A DNA stretch of 64,000 bases from positions 1 to 64,000 of the forward strand of contig NZ_JAMXMX010000035.1 in assembly GCF_024055725.1 (NCBI RefSeq), written 5' to 3'. Of the stretch, positions 18,084-27,562 are shown piece by piece (positions within the stretch are counted from its first letter, which is position 1; each line of letters begins with the position of its first letter). The DNA comes from Actinoallomurus spadix. GTDB taxonomy: Bacteria; Actinomycetota; Actinomycetes; Streptosporangiales; Streptosporangiaceae. Position numbers and translations under genes: made by a program. The notes beneath the pieces were generated by a model that ran no database searches, had not been told where the DNA came from, and saw only the letters and a program-made list of their open reading frames with translations.

Positions 18084-18698
18084 TCAGTCGAAGATCGGGG
18101 CGCGGGTGCGGCTGCGCTTGAGCTCGAAGAAGCCGTCGGTGCCCGCGACGAGACGGACGCCGTCCCAGAGTCTCGCGGCGGCCTCGCCGCGCGGGATCGG
18201 CGACACGACGGGGCCGAAGAACGACGCGCCCTCCACGGAGATCACCGGCGTGCCGACCTCGTAGCCGACCCGGTCCATGCCGTCGGCGTGCGAGGCGCGC
18301 AGGGCCTCGTCGTGGTCGTCCGTGCCGGCGGCGGCCGCCAGGGCGGGGTCGAGACCGGCCGCCCCGAGGGCGTCCTCGATGACCTGGCCGAAATCCTTCC
18401 GCTGCTCGTTGTGGAAGCGGGTGCCGAGCTCGGTGTAGAGGGAGCCGAGCACCTCGGCGCCGTACTTCTTCTCCGCCGCGACACAGACGCGGACCGGTCC
18501 CCACGCCGTCTTCAGGAACTCGGCGTAGTGCTCCGAGACGTCGCGCCCCTCATTGAGCACCGCCAGGCTCATGACGTGCCACCGGACGTCGATGGGCCGC
18601 AGCCGCTCGACCTCGAGGATCCACCGTGAGGTGATCCACGCCCACGGGCACCTCGGGTCGAACCAGAAGTCCACCGGTGTGCGCTCGGTCTCGGTCAA
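18084..18698 (-). CDS. DsbA-family oxidoreductase, mycothiol-dependent nitroreductase type
   Basis: A 204-residue thioredoxin-fold protein with the N-terminal active-site motif DPRCPWAW, whose first Cys is conserved and whose second position is Ala rather than Cys. This resembles the mycobacterial Rv2466c family, which uses mycothiol to reduce nitro compounds and protects against oxidative stress. EGASFFGPVVSPIPRGE gives the cis-Pro region. Start: a TTG (giving MTETERTPVDF) is preferred because GGAGG lies 5 nt upstream. A GTG four codons earlier (18710) is the alternative. It is divergent from pepN. Confidence 0.85.
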   Translation of the reverse strand: MTETERTPVDFWFDPRCPWAWITSRWILEVERLRPIDVRWHVMSLAVLNEGRDVSEHYAEFLKTAWGPVRVCVAAEKKYGAEVLGSLYTELGTRFHNEQRKDFGQVIEDALGAAGLDPALAAAAGTDDHDEALRASHADGMDRVGYEVGTPVISVEGASFFGPVVSPIPRGEAAARLWDGVRLVAGTDGFFELKRSRTRAPIFD

Positions 18699-19002
18699 CG
18701 CAACCTCCACGATCCCGCGGGCACGTCCTCGCGGACCGCCGCCCGTAAACCTTCCGGCGAGACCTCGAACCGAGGCCGCCGGTCTGTGTCACCGGGCCGG
18801 ACGTCACGGCGACGCCGGACCCTCCCAACCGGCAACCGACGCGTTCCGGTCCGCATTCCGCCGGGAGTTCGCCCAGATCCGAGGGTGTGATCGTGAACTC
18901 GCGGTTAGATGGGTGCCGAGGCGGCCCGCCGTTCGTGCCGCCGGCCCTCGGGCCGTACCGTTGGTAGGGCCACGACGTCGTGATATGAGGCGAGGAGTTC
19001 AC

Positions 19003-21534
19003 TTGGCTGGCAATCTGACGCGCGATGAGGCGCGGGAGCGCGCCCGGCTGCTGACCGTCGAGTCGTACGAGGTCGATCTCGACCTCACGGCGGGAGCGGA
19101 GACGTTCGTCTCGGACACCACGATCAGGTTCGGCTGCGCCGAGCCCGGCGCGTCCAGCTTCGTCGATCTCCACGACGCGACGGTCCGCGAGATCACCCTC
19201 AACGGCAGGGCGCTCGACCCCGGGTCCTACGACCCGGAGAAGGGCCGCATCCCGCTGCCCGGCCTCGCCGCCGAGAACGAACTGCGGGTGATCTCCGACA
19301 ACGCCTACTCCCGCACCGGCGAAGGGCTCCACCGCTTCGTCGACCCGGTCGACCAGGAGGCGTACCTCTACACGCAGTTCGAGACCTGCGACGCGCACCG
19401 CATGTACGCGTGCTTCGACCAGCCGGACCTGAAGGCGCGGTTCGAGCTGAGCGTGACCGCCCCGGAGCACTGGCAGGTCATCACCAACAACGCGCCCGAC
19501 CGCGCCGAGGGCGGCCGCTGGCACTTCCCGGCGACGCCCGGCATCTCCACCTACATCACCGCGCTGGTGGCCGGCCCGTACCACGTGGAGCGTGACGAGT
19601 ACGTCGCCGACGGCCAGCGCATCCCGCTGGGCGCCTACTGCCGGGCCAGTCTCGCCGAGCACTTCGACGCCGACGCGATCTTCGAGGTCACCAAGCAGGG
19701 CTTCGACTTCTTCCGCCGCGCCTTCGCCCGGCCGTACCCCTTCGACAAGTACGACCAGCTGTTCGTACCGGAGTTCAACGCGGGCGCGATGGAGAACGCC
19801 GGCTGCGTCACGTTCCTGGAGGACTACGTCTTCCGGTCGCGGGTCACCGACGCGGCCTACGAGCGCCGCGCCGAGACGATCCTGCACGAGATGGCGCACA
19901 TGTGGTTCGGCGACCTGGTCACCATGCGCTGGTGGGACGACCTGTGGCTGAACGAGTCGTTCGCGACGTACATGAGCGTGCTCTGCCAGTCGGAGGCCAC
20001 CCGGTGGACGGGCGCCTGGACGACCTTCGCGAACCTCTGGAAGACCTGGGCGTACCGCCAGGACCAGCTCCCGTCGACCCACCCGATCTCCGCCGACATC
20101 CCCGACATCCGGGCGGTCGAGGTCAACTTCGACGGCATCACGTACGCCAAGGGCGCCAGCGTCCTCAAGCAGCTCGTCGCCTACGTCGGGCGTGACAACT
20201 TCTTCAGCGGCGTCCGCGCCTACTTCGACCGGCACGCGTGGGGCAACACCTCGCTGTCCGACCTACTCGACGCCCTCGAGGAGACCTCGGGCCGCGACCT
20301 CACCTCCTGGTCGAAGGAGTGGCTGGAGACCGCCGGCGTCAACACGCTGCGCCCGTCGTACGAGGTCGACGACGAGGGCCGCTTCACCTCGTTCGCGGTG
20401 CTGCAGGAGGCGCCGGAGAACCACCCGACGCTGCGCTCGCACCGGGTGGCGATCGGCCTGTACGACCGGACCGGCGAGGGCATCGTGCGCCGCAGGCGGG
20501 TCGAGCTCGACGTCGTCGGTGCCCGTACGGAGGTCGCCGAGCTGGTCGGCGAGAGCCGCCCGGACCTGGTGCTGGTCAACGACGACGACCTGACCTACGC
20601 CAAGGTCCGCCTCGACGAGCACTCGCTGCGCACGCTCGTCGACGGCATCGGGGAGATCGCCGAGGGGCTCCCGCGGGCACTGTGCTGGTCGGCGGCCTGG
20701 GACATGTGCCGTGACGCGGAACTGGCCGCGCGCGACTACGTCCGGCTGGTGCTGTCCGGCATCCGCGGCGTCACCGACGTCTCGGTGGCCCAGACGCTGC
20801 TGAGGCAGGCCCGGCTGGCGACCTCGCAGTACGCCGACCCGGCGTGGCGGGAGACCGGCTACCGCCTGCTCGCCGACGAGCTGCACACCCTGCTGACCGA
20901 GGCCGAGGCCGGTTCGGACTGGCAGCTCGCCTACACCCAGGCGTTCGTCTCGGTGGCCACCTCCGACGAGCACGTCGCGTACGTCCGCGGTCTCCTCGAC
21001 GGCTCCGCGACCCTGAACGGCCTGGTCGTCGACACGGACCTGCGCTGGTCGCTGCTGCGCCGGCTCGTCGTCCGCGGTGCGGCGGACGCGGAGGAGGTCG
21101 AGGCGGAGCTGCGCCGGGACGCGACCGCCGCGGGCGAGCGGCACGCGGTCGCCGGCCGCGCCGCGGTCCCGACGGCCGAGGCCAAGGCCGCGGCGTGGGA
21201 GCGCATCATCGGCGGCGAGCTGCCGAACGCGCTGTTCCGCGCCACGCTCGGCGGCTTCGTCGACACCGACGACACCTCACTGCTGGAGCCGTACGTCGAG
21301 AAGTACTTCGCCGAGGTCGGCCGCGTCTGGTCGTCGTGGTCCAGCGACATGGCCAGCACATTCGCCGAGACGGCCTACCCGTTCCTGGTGATCTCGCCGG
21401 CGACGATCGACCGCACCACGGCGTACCTCGAGGCGGAGAACCCGCCGCCCGCCCTGCGCCGCCTCCTCATCGAGGGGCGCGACGGCGTCGCCCGCGCCCT
21501 GCGGGCCCGGGAGAAGGACCGCCAGAGCGCCTGA
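19003..21534 (+). CDS. pepN: Aminopeptidase N (M1 zinc metallopeptidase)
   Basis: An 843-residue cytoplasmic aminopeptidase. The exopeptidase motif GAMEN is near residue 262 and the zinc motif is HEMAH (295-299) with the third ligand Glu about residue 318 (WLNESFATY). The substrate-binding Tyr lies in DGITYAKGASVL. The C-terminal ~400 residues form the helical ERAP1-like domain. The start is a TTG preceded by GAGGAG with 5-nt spacing, giving MAGNLTRDEARERARLL, the usual actinomycete N-terminus. The in-frame ATG at 18985 has no ribosome binding site. It is followed by a strong terminator. Confidence 0.95.
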   Translation: MAGNLTRDEARERARLLTVESYEVDLDLTAGAETFVSDTTIRFGCAEPGASSFVDLHDATVREITLNGRALDPGSYDPEKGRIPLPGLAAENELRVISDNAYSRTGEGLHRFVDPVDQEAYLYTQFETCDAHRMYACFDQPDLKARFELSVTAPEHWQVITNNAPDRAEGGRWHFPATPGISTYITALVAGPYHVERDEYVADGQRIPLGAYCRASLAEHFDADAIFEVTKQGFDFFRRAFARPYPFDKYDQLFVPEFNAGAMENAGCVTFLEDYVFRSRVTDAAYERRAETILHEMAHMWFGDLVTMRWWDDLWLNESFATYMSVLCQSEATRWTGAWTTFANLWKTWAYRQDQLPSTHPISADIPDIRAVEVNFDGITYAKGASVLKQLVAYVGRDNFFSGVRAYFDRHAWGNTSLSDLLDALEETSGRDLTSWSKEWLETAGVNTLRPSYEVDDEGRFTSFAVLQEAPENHPTLRSHRVAIGLYDRTGEGIVRRRRVELDVVGARTEVAELVGESRPDLVLVNDDDLTYAKVRLDEHSLRTLVDGIGEIAEGLPRALCWSAAWDMCRDAELAARDYVRLVLSGIRGVTDVSVAQTLLRQARLATSQYADPAWRETGYRLLADELHTLLTEAEAGSDWQLAYTQAFVSVATSDEHVAYVRGLLDGSATLNGLVVDTDLRWSLLRRLVVRGAADAEEVEAELRRDATAAGERHAVAGRAAVPTAEAKAAAWERIIGGELPNALFRATLGGFVDTDDTSLLEPYVEKYFAEVGRVWSSWSSDMASTFAETAYPFLVISPATIDRTTAYLEAENPPPALRRLLIEGRDGVARALRAREKDRQSA

Positions 21535-21548
21535 GCACCAGCGCGAAG

Positions 21549-21578
21549 AAGGCCCGGCCGGTTCCCCGGCCGGGCCTT
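21549..21578. terminator. Bidirectional terminator after pepN
   Basis: A perfect 13-bp stem AAGGCCCGGCCGG (21549-21561) with its complement (21566-21578) closes on a TTCC tetraloop. It ends the plus-strand pepN and, read the other way, the minus-strand GTPase operon. A-rich sequence precedes and T-rich sequence follows the stem. Confidence 0.85.
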
Positions 21579-21600
21579 TCCTTCGCGGTCGGCGGTGTCA

Positions 21601-22188
21601 TCAGGCCTGGTAGGCGGCGGACCGCTGGCGCTGCCGCTGCCGGGTGCCCAGGACGTGCTCGACCAGGGTGATGAGCACCTGCTTGACCGACTCCCGCTCC
21701 CGGGCGTCGCAGGTGATCACCGGCACGTGGGGGTCGAGGTCCAGCGCGCTGCGGACCGCCTCGATGTCGGGCTGGGCCGCGCCCTCGAAGCGGTTGAGCC
21801 CGACGATGAACGGCATGCCGCGGCGCTCGAAGAAGTCGATCGAGGAGAAGCAGTCGGCCAGCCGCCGGGTGTCGGCGAGGACGACCGCGCCGATCGAGCC
21901 GACGGCCAGTTCGTCCCACATGAACCAGAACCGCTTCTGGCCCGGCGTTCCGAACACGTACAGGACGAGGCCGTCGCCGAGCGTGATGCGGCCGAAGTCC
22001 ATCGCGACGGTCGTGGTGGTCTTCTGCTCGACGCCGGAGGTGTCGTCGACGCCGACGCTCTCGGAGGTGAGCATCTCCTCGGTGCGCAGCGTCTGGATCT
22101 CGCTGACGGTGTTGACCAGGGTGGTCTTGCCCGCCCCGAATCCACCGGCGACCAGCACCTTGACCGCGAGCTGGGTTCCCATCTGCAT
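21601..22188 (-). CDS. Conservon-type GTP/ATP-binding protein (CvnD-like), orphan
   Basis: A 195-residue P-loop protein. Walker A GGFGAGKTT (about 15-23), switch region SGVEQKTTTTVAMDFGR, FGTPGQKRFWFMWDEL (DxxG-like) and a GLNRFEG base motif are all typical of CvnD, the small GTPase encoded in Streptomyces conservons. Normally CvnA (sensor kinase), CvnB (roadblock) and CvnC (DUF742) precede it. Here none is present. Instead a 44-codon gene ends 2 bp before the ATG. Its role is probably signalling, but its partner is unknown. It is convergent with pepN and shares its terminator. Confidence 0.88.
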   Translation of the reverse strand: MQMGTQLAVKVLVAGGFGAGKTTLVNTVSEIQTLRTEEMLTSESVGVDDTSGVEQKTTTTVAMDFGRITLGDGLVLYVFGTPGQKRFWFMWDELAVGSIGAVVLADTRRLADCFSSIDFFERRGMPFIVGLNRFEGAAQPDIEAVRSALDLDPHVPVITCDARERESVKQVLITLVEHVLGTRQRQRQRSAAYQA

Positions 22189-22190
22189 CT

Positions 22191-22325
22191 TCAGTACCCG
22201 CTTTCATTGGAACGGGCGCCGTGGTGGAGGCGCGAGGAGACGGCGTCCGCGTCCGGGGCCATGGCTGCGCTGAGCCAGGGCAGCCAGTCGGAAATGCCGG
22301 TCGGAACGGACCGCTGCGGCGTCAC
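22191..22325 (-). CDS. 44-residue peptide coupled to the CvnD-like GTPase
   Basis: Starts at GTG (22325) with GAGGAG 8 nt upstream and reads VTPQRSVPTGISDWLPWLSA onward to SNESGY. The stop TGA is followed 2 bp later by the ATG of the GTPase, so the two are almost certainly translated together. The peptide has a small Trp-rich amphipathic part (ISDWLPWLSAAM) and a polar C-terminus. It occupies the place where a cvnC gene would stand but is too short to be one. Function and family are unknown. Confidence 0.6.
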   Translation of the reverse strand: MTPQRSVPTGISDWLPWLSAAMAPDADAVSSRLHHGARSNESGY

Positions 22326-22656
22326 TAGCAAATCTCCTCTTTCTGCCTTCGTGCTGGTATGTCGCCCGACGGCCGCCGGTACGTCACCCGGCCTGGGCGG
22401 GAGCGCCGCCCGGCCCGTCGCCCCGGCCGCCGTCGCGGCCGGCCGGGCCACCTGTTCGCTGCGGCGGCGCCGAAACCGGACGATCGCCGTGTCAGCCGAC
22501 ATGATCTCACTGAGAGCGAACCAAGATCCATCAATTGGAATACGGATTTGTAACTGCGCGGTTCGGGTCGCCGCATCCCCGCCGGCTCCCGCCCTGCCCA
22601 CCGGGGATGCGGCTCCGGCGCGGGAATCCCGGCCGCGGGCGGCGGTGATGACCCCC

Positions 22657-23697
22657 ATGGCATGGCAAAGTGAACGGGTGGAGACGGCACGGGAAGTACT
22701 CACGACACTCGCCAGGCGCTACGCCTTCGGGGACCTCGCCGCGTTGTGCGAGGCCGGGGCGGCGGGGCTGCGACCGGACATCGCCGCCGAGGTCCGGCTG
22801 CTGTGCTCGTTCGGCCAGCGGCTGATCGACCTGGACGCCGAGGACTTCGGCGTCCCGGAGGTCACCGGCGATCCGGTCGTCGACGCCCACAAGGTGCCGG
22901 ACCACCTGCTCGCCCGCGCCCGGGCCAGCAGGATGCCGCAGTCGGCCAAGGAGCGCACGCGCGGCGCCCTGCGGACGCTCCGCCCGGCGTACGGCCTGCT
23001 GCTCGAGGTGATCGAGGCGCGCTGGCGGCGGCGGGAGATGGCGGCCCTGGTCGCCGCCCTGCACATCGCCTCGGAGTACCTCCCGCTGCTGGCCTGGGAA
23101 CCGGTTCTCGGCCACGCCGGCGACCCGGCGCTGCTTCCGGCGGCGGTCGCCGGCGACGGCAGCAGGTTCGGGATCATGCCGGAGCCGGGCCGGCCGCGCG
23201 AGTGCGACCTGACGCGTCCCGAGCAGTCCGCCGCCGAGCGCGCGCTGCGGGTGGCCGGTGAGCCCGGCCCCGGCTGGCGGGCCTACCTCGACCGGCAGCA
23301 CAGCACGCTCGCGTCCGCCCTCGGCCGCTGCGCGGCGTCCTGCCGCACCCCCTGCGACGTGACCACGCGCCTGTCCTCCGACGTGCTGGAGTCCCTGACC
23401 GCCCGATGCCGGCTGGCCCAGGAGTTCGCCGACGGCGCGCTCGTCCGGCTGCGCCACGCGGCGCCGGTCGGGCACGGCTTCGGGGTGCCGAGCCCCGAGG
23501 AGGTCGAGGAGGCGTGGGCGCGCACCCGCCGGTCGGTCGGCAACCAGCCGCTCGGCCGCGCGGTCACCGACCCCGGCACCGCCTACTGCCTGCCCGGCCT
23601 GCCCGAGTTGTTCTCCGCGGCCGCCGGGCGCCCGATCCTGCCCGACACCCTGCTGCACGACGTCGCCGCGCACATCGTCGCGATCCTCGATCGTTAG
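22657..23697 (+). CDS. Uncharacterised helical protein
   Basis: About 346 residues, predicted almost entirely alpha-helical, with many Ala, Arg and Leu. It has no signal peptide or membrane segment and no motif I recognise. Notable stretches are GDPVVDAHKVPDHLLARARAS, a region with CAASCRTPC (three Cys in a short span), and YCLPGLPELFSAAAGRPILP near the end. The start is uncertain: ATG at 22657 (MAWQSERVE) or GTG at 22678, neither with a clear ribosome binding site. It is divergent from the small-GTPase operon across a ~330-bp gap that contains an AT-rich promoter-like tract (22520-22560). Confidence 0.75.
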   Translation: MAWQSERVETAREVLTTLARRYAFGDLAALCEAGAAGLRPDIAAEVRLLCSFGQRLIDLDAEDFGVPEVTGDPVVDAHKVPDHLLARARASRMPQSAKERTRGALRTLRPAYGLLLEVIEARWRRREMAALVAALHIASEYLPLLAWEPVLGHAGDPALLPAAVAGDGSRFGIMPEPGRPRECDLTRPEQSAAERALRVAGEPGPGWRAYLDRQHSTLASALGRCAASCRTPCDVTTRLSSDVLESLTARCRLAQEFADGALVRLRHAAPVGHGFGVPSPEEVEEAWARTRRSVGNQPLGRAVTDPGTAYCLPGLPELFSAAAGRPILPDTLLHDVAAHIVAILDR

Positions 23698-23702
23698 CCG
23701 AA

Positions 23703-23728
23703 CGCGGCCGGCGACCGAGCCGGCCGCG
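23703..23728. terminator. Terminator between convergent genes
   Basis: A perfect 10-bp stem CGCGGCCGGC (23703-23712) with its complement (23719-23728), loop 6 nt, begins five bases after the plus-strand gene and lies 68 bases past the end of malQ. Confidence 0.7.
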
Positions 23729-23795
23729 AACGGAGCCGAGCGGCGCGAACGACCGCGCCGGCCTGGGACGAGGGCCGGGCGGCGCCCGCGGTTCG

Positions 23796-25883
23796 TCAGC
23801 CGAGGACGGGGCCGAGCGCGGCCGGCAGCCGCGGGTGGCGGGGAAGGTCGTCGAGCAGCACGGGATGCCCGGCGGCGTCGGCGAGGGGGATCCGCCAGTT
23901 CGGGTACTCATCCGTCGTGCCCGGCTGGTTCTGCGTGCGGCGTTCGCCGACCGCGTCCGCCAGCGAGACGCCGACCAGCCGCGCCGGCGTGCGCGCGAGG
24001 AACGCGTGCAGCGCCGCCGTCATGTCGGCGGTGTCGAGGCCGAGCGAGGTCAGGAGTTCCTTCCACTCGCCCAGGAATCGGGCGAGCTCGCCGTACTCGT
24101 CGGCCGCGGGCCGGGTGAGCAGGCCGAGGCGCTCGCGCAGCGCGATGTGGTCACCGTTCAGGTACCCGTCGATGGGCGGCATGTCGTGGGTGCCCACGGT
24201 GGCCAGGCACAGCTCCCGCCACCGCTCGGGCGGCAGCGGAGCGCCGTTCTCATCGCGTTCGAACCAGGCCATCGAGGTGCCGAGCACCCCGCGCTCGGCG
24301 AACACGTCCCGCATGTACGCCGCCACGGTGCCCAGGTCCTCGCCGACGACCACGGCCCCGGCCTGGTGCGCCTCGTACAGCAGCACGCCGAGCAGGTCGC
24401 CGAAGGGGTAGGAGACGTACGTCCCGTCGGCCGGGGAAGCGCCCCGCGGCACCCACCACAGCCGGAAGACCTGCATCGCGTGGTCGAGGCGGAGCCCGCC
24501 CGCGTGCCGCAGCACGTGGCGGAGCATCTCGCGGTACGGCGCGTACCCCGCCGCGGCGAGCCGTTGCGGGTGCCAGGGCGGCTGCCCCCAGTCCTGGCCG
24601 CGCTGGTTGAACTCGTCCGGCGGCGCGCCCACACTCATCCCCGACGCGAACAGATCCTGGTACGCCCACGCGTCCGCCCCGCCGGGGTCCACCCCGACGG
24701 CCAGGTCGTGCACGACCCCCAGGTCCATGCCGGCCGTGCGCGCGGCGCCCTGAACGGCGGCGAGCTGCTCGTCGAGCCACCACTGCAGGCGACGGTGGAA
24801 CTCCACCCGGCCGGCGCGGCGCTCGCGCTCGGCCGCGACCGCCGCGGACCGCGGGTCGTGCAGCTCGGCCGGCCAGGACGGCCAGTACGACCCGTGCTCC
24901 TCCGCCAGCGCGGACCAGGTCGCGAAGGCGGTCAGCGCCTCGCCCTCACGCTCGCGGAACGCGGCGTACGCCGCCGCGCGCTCCGGCGTGAGCGGCACCG
25001 CGGCCAGGAGCTCCAGCGCCGCGCGCTTCGCCGTCCAGGCCGCGTCCCGGTCGATCTCGCCGGTCTCCCGTGACCGGGCCCGCTGCGGCCCGGCGAGCTC
25101 GTCGATCCGGCGCCGCGCGTCCGGGTCGGCCGCGGCGTACTCGGGGACCTCCTCCGGCCGCAGGTAGAGCGGACTGGTGTAGCGGCGGCTCATCGGCAGG
25201 TACGGCGACGGCCGGACCGGCGGCGCCGGCTCCCCCGCGTGCAGCGGGTTGACCAGGACGAAGCCCGCGCCGAGTTCGCCGCCGCTCCAGGTCGCCAGCT
25301 CCCGCAGGTCGGCGAGGTCGCCCATGCCCCACGACCGGCTCGACCGCACGGAGTAGAGCTGGGCCATCAGGCCCCAGGCGCGCCCGCCGGGGTCGGGTGC
25401 CCTCGACGGCGCGACGAGGAGCGGGGCGACCTCCTCCCGCTCGCCGCGCCGGGCCCGCACCCGGTGCCATCCGAGCGGTGTCCCGGGCGGCAGCGGGTAC
25501 GCCGTGCGGAACCCGGCGGCCTCCGCCGACGTGGCGGGCGGCCGGCCTGTCACGACGGCGGGCGCCGTCTCCCCGGCGGCGAGGCGGAGTTCGCCGCCGG
25601 TGGCGAGCTCGACCCGGATCTCGGCGTCGTCCGCCGCGAGCAGGTCCTCTCCGGCGAAGACGACGGCGGTGGGCGGGAGCAGCCGGGAGCGGCGCTCCCG
25701 GTCGATCCGCCCCCGTTCCCGGCGTACGGCCTCCGGAGAGGACACGTCCGCGCCCAGCGCGGTGAGCACCGCCGTGATGGTCGTCTCCGGCACGTCGGCC
25801 GGCCGGCCCCGCCAGTCCATGTAGGAGGTCTCGACCCCGTACGCGGCGGCCAGCGCGTTCAGGTCCTCGGTGCCCTCTGCCAC
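23796..25883 (-). CDS. malQ: 4-alpha-glucanotransferase (amylomaltase)
   Basis: A 695-residue GH77 enzyme that transfers alpha-1,4-glucan segments between maltodextrins and glycogen. Catalytic motifs: the nucleophile Asp in LRLDHAMQVFRLW, the acid/base Glu in VVGEDLGTV, and the transition-state Asp in GTHDMPP. The N-terminal ~150 residues form the extra beta domain usual in actinobacterial MalQ (DVPETTITAVLTALGAD). The GTG start (MAEGTEDLNALAAAYGVE) has GGGAGAGG upstream. An ATG 14 codons earlier (25925) is open. An amidase gene ends just upstream of it on the same strand, 64 bp away. Confidence 0.94.
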   Translation of the reverse strand: MAEGTEDLNALAAAYGVETSYMDWRGRPADVPETTITAVLTALGADVSSPEAVRRERGRIDRERRSRLLPPTAVVFAGEDLLAADDAEIRVELATGGELRLAAGETAPAVVTGRPPATSAEAAGFRTAYPLPPGTPLGWHRVRARRGEREEVAPLLVAPSRAPDPGGRAWGLMAQLYSVRSSRSWGMGDLADLRELATWSGGELGAGFVLVNPLHAGEPAPPVRPSPYLPMSRRYTSPLYLRPEEVPEYAAADPDARRRIDELAGPQRARSRETGEIDRDAAWTAKRAALELLAAVPLTPERAAAYAAFREREGEALTAFATWSALAEEHGSYWPSWPAELHDPRSAAVAAERERRAGRVEFHRRLQWWLDEQLAAVQGAARTAGMDLGVVHDLAVGVDPGGADAWAYQDLFASGMSVGAPPDEFNQRGQDWGQPPWHPQRLAAAGYAPYREMLRHVLRHAGGLRLDHAMQVFRLWWVPRGASPADGTYVSYPFGDLLGVLLYEAHQAGAVVVGEDLGTVAAYMRDVFAERGVLGTSMAWFERDENGAPLPPERWRELCLATVGTHDMPPIDGYLNGDHIALRERLGLLTRPAADEYGELARFLGEWKELLTSLGLDTADMTAALHAFLARTPARLVGVSLADAVGERRTQNQPGTTDEYPNWRIPLADAAGHPVLLDDLPRHPRLPAALGPVLG

Positions 25884-25947
25884 GGTGCCCTCTCCCCCGG
25901 TTCCGTCGTCCTCGCCGGTCCTCACGATGCCTACGATGCCCCGCCGT

Positions 25948-27357
25948 TCAGTCCCAAATCGCGGGATGACGATGCGCCCACGGACGCGCCTCCTCCAGCT
26001 GCGCCGACAGGGCGATCAGCGTCGCCTCGTCGCCCATCCGGCCGGCGAGCATGACGCCGATCGGCAGTCCGCCGTCGGTCCAGTGCAGGGGGACGTTGAC
26101 CGCGGGCTGGCCGGTGACGTTGTAGATCGACGTGAACGGCGTGAAGAGCGTCTGGCGCAGGAAGTTCTCCTCGGGCCCGACCTCGTCGAAGTGGCCGATG
26201 GGCACGGGGGGCAGCGCGAGGGTCGGCTGCAGGATCACGTCGTAGCGTTCGAGGAGCGGCAGTCCCGACCGTACGGCCAGCTGCAGGGCCGCCTGGGCGC
26301 GCAGCAGCTGCGGCGCGGTGACCTCGTTGCCCCGCTCGCGGAGCCAGCGGGTCAGCGGGCGCAGCAGCTCCTCCTTCTCGGGCGGGACCGGGGTCATCGT
26401 GGCCATGGACGCCCAGAGGGCCGCGAAGTGGGGCATCAGCTCGTCCTGCCACGGCGGGTCGATGTCCTCCACCTCATGGCCGAGTTCCGCCAGCAGCCCG
26501 CTCGCGGACTCGTACGCTGCCAGGCAGTCGGGGTGCACGGGGGCGCCGGGGACCGGGGGGACGGCGCTCCGCGCGACGCGCAGGCGTCGCGGCGGCCGGT
26601 CGGCTGCCTCCAGGAAGGTCCCCTCCGGCGGCGCGGCGTGGTACATGTCTCCCGGAGCGTTCCCGGCCATGACGTCGAGGAGCAGGGCGGCGTCGCGTAC
26701 GCTCCGGGCGATCGGGCCGCTGGTGGCCAGGCCGACGAGGTCGGGGGCGATCGGGCCCGGGCTGATGCGGCCGCGCGTCGGCTTGATCCCGAAGAGCCCG
26801 CACACGCTGGCCGGGATCCGGATGGACCCGCCGCCGTCGCTGCCGTGCGCGGCGGGCGCGAGGCCGGCCGCGACCGCCGCGGCGGCGCCTCCGCTGGATC
26901 CGCCGGCGGAGCGTTCGAGGTCCCAGGGGGTGCGCGCGGGGGGCGCCACCTCGTTCTCGGTATAACAGGGCAGTCCGAATTCTGGCGTATTGGTCTTCCC
27001 TAGGAGAATCGTCCCTGCCTGGCGCAGAAAAGTCACGACGTTGTCGTCGGTGAATGCCGTGAAGTCGGCAAAGGCCGCCGAGCCGAGCGTCGTGCGGACG
27101 TCCTTGACCATGTTGAGGTCCTTGACCGGGATCGGCACGCCGAGCAGCGGGGCCTCCTCGCCGGACATGACCGCCCGCTCGGCCGCCTTGGCCTGGTCGC
27201 GCGCGAGGTCGGCGGTCACGGTCACATAGGCGCCGACGGCGTCGGAGAGGCGGTCGATGCGGTCGAGGTAGTGCTCGGCGATGTCGACGGGTGAGAGCTC
27301 CCGGCCGCGGATCGCGGCGGCCTGCTCCCGAACGCTGAGATCGTGGATATGCGTCAC
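25948..27357 (-). CDS. Amidase (amidase-signature family)
   Basis: A 469-residue hydrolase of the amidase-signature family. The Ser-cisSer-Lys triad is visible: Lys in GVPIPVKDLNM, the cis-Ser in SAGGSSGGAAAA, and the nucleophile Ser in DGGGSIRIPAS. The substrate cannot be told from sequence. Homologues include indoleacetamide and glutamyl-tRNA-type amidases, but gatC/gatB neighbours are absent, so a metabolic amidase is likely. The GTG start (MTHIHDLSV) lacks a Shine-Dalgarno sequence, and another GTG lies seven codons upstream. The mRNA may be leaderless. A palindrome TACCCGGGTA (about 27417) lies just upstream. Confidence 0.92.
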   Translation of the reverse strand: MTHIHDLSVREQAAAIRGRELSPVDIAEHYLDRIDRLSDAVGAYVTVTADLARDQAKAAERAVMSGEEAPLLGVPIPVKDLNMVKDVRTTLGSAAFADFTAFTDDNVVTFLRQAGTILLGKTNTPEFGLPCYTENEVAPPARTPWDLERSAGGSSGGAAAAVAAGLAPAAHGSDGGGSIRIPASVCGLFGIKPTRGRISPGPIAPDLVGLATSGPIARSVRDAALLLDVMAGNAPGDMYHAAPPEGTFLEAADRPPRRLRVARSAVPPVPGAPVHPDCLAAYESASGLLAELGHEVEDIDPPWQDELMPHFAALWASMATMTPVPPEKEELLRPLTRWLRERGNEVTAPQLLRAQAALQLAVRSGLPLLERYDVILQPTLALPPVPIGHFDEVGPEENFLRQTLFTPFTSIYNVTGQPAVNVPLHWTDGGLPIGVMLAGRMGDEATLIALSAQLEEARPWAHRHPAIWD

Positions 27358-27562
27358 AAGTGAAAACGGTACGCCCACCGAAAGTTGCAGCAGAGCAGTG
27401 GGGGATGGGATTTATCTACCCGGGTAACATGCCACTGAACCACGCATGCGCGGAGACAAAAGTATCAACCGGACACGACTATGCACTCGGCGCGGGCTCT
27501 GGTTACGCTTCGCAGCAGGAAAGATCATGTGTGCTGCAGTCCATCGAGCACGGAGTGTCGAC

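Noticed and set aside
22191-22703. A longer minus-strand reading frame that includes the 44-codon gene, considered as a possible degraded cvnC
   Set aside because: The upstream portion shows no DUF742 or roadblock features. Only the last 44 codons have a ribosome binding site and coupling to the GTPase.
25069-26054. Plus-strand open frames opposite malQ
   Set aside because: They are antisense to the enzyme motifs of malQ and are low-complexity.
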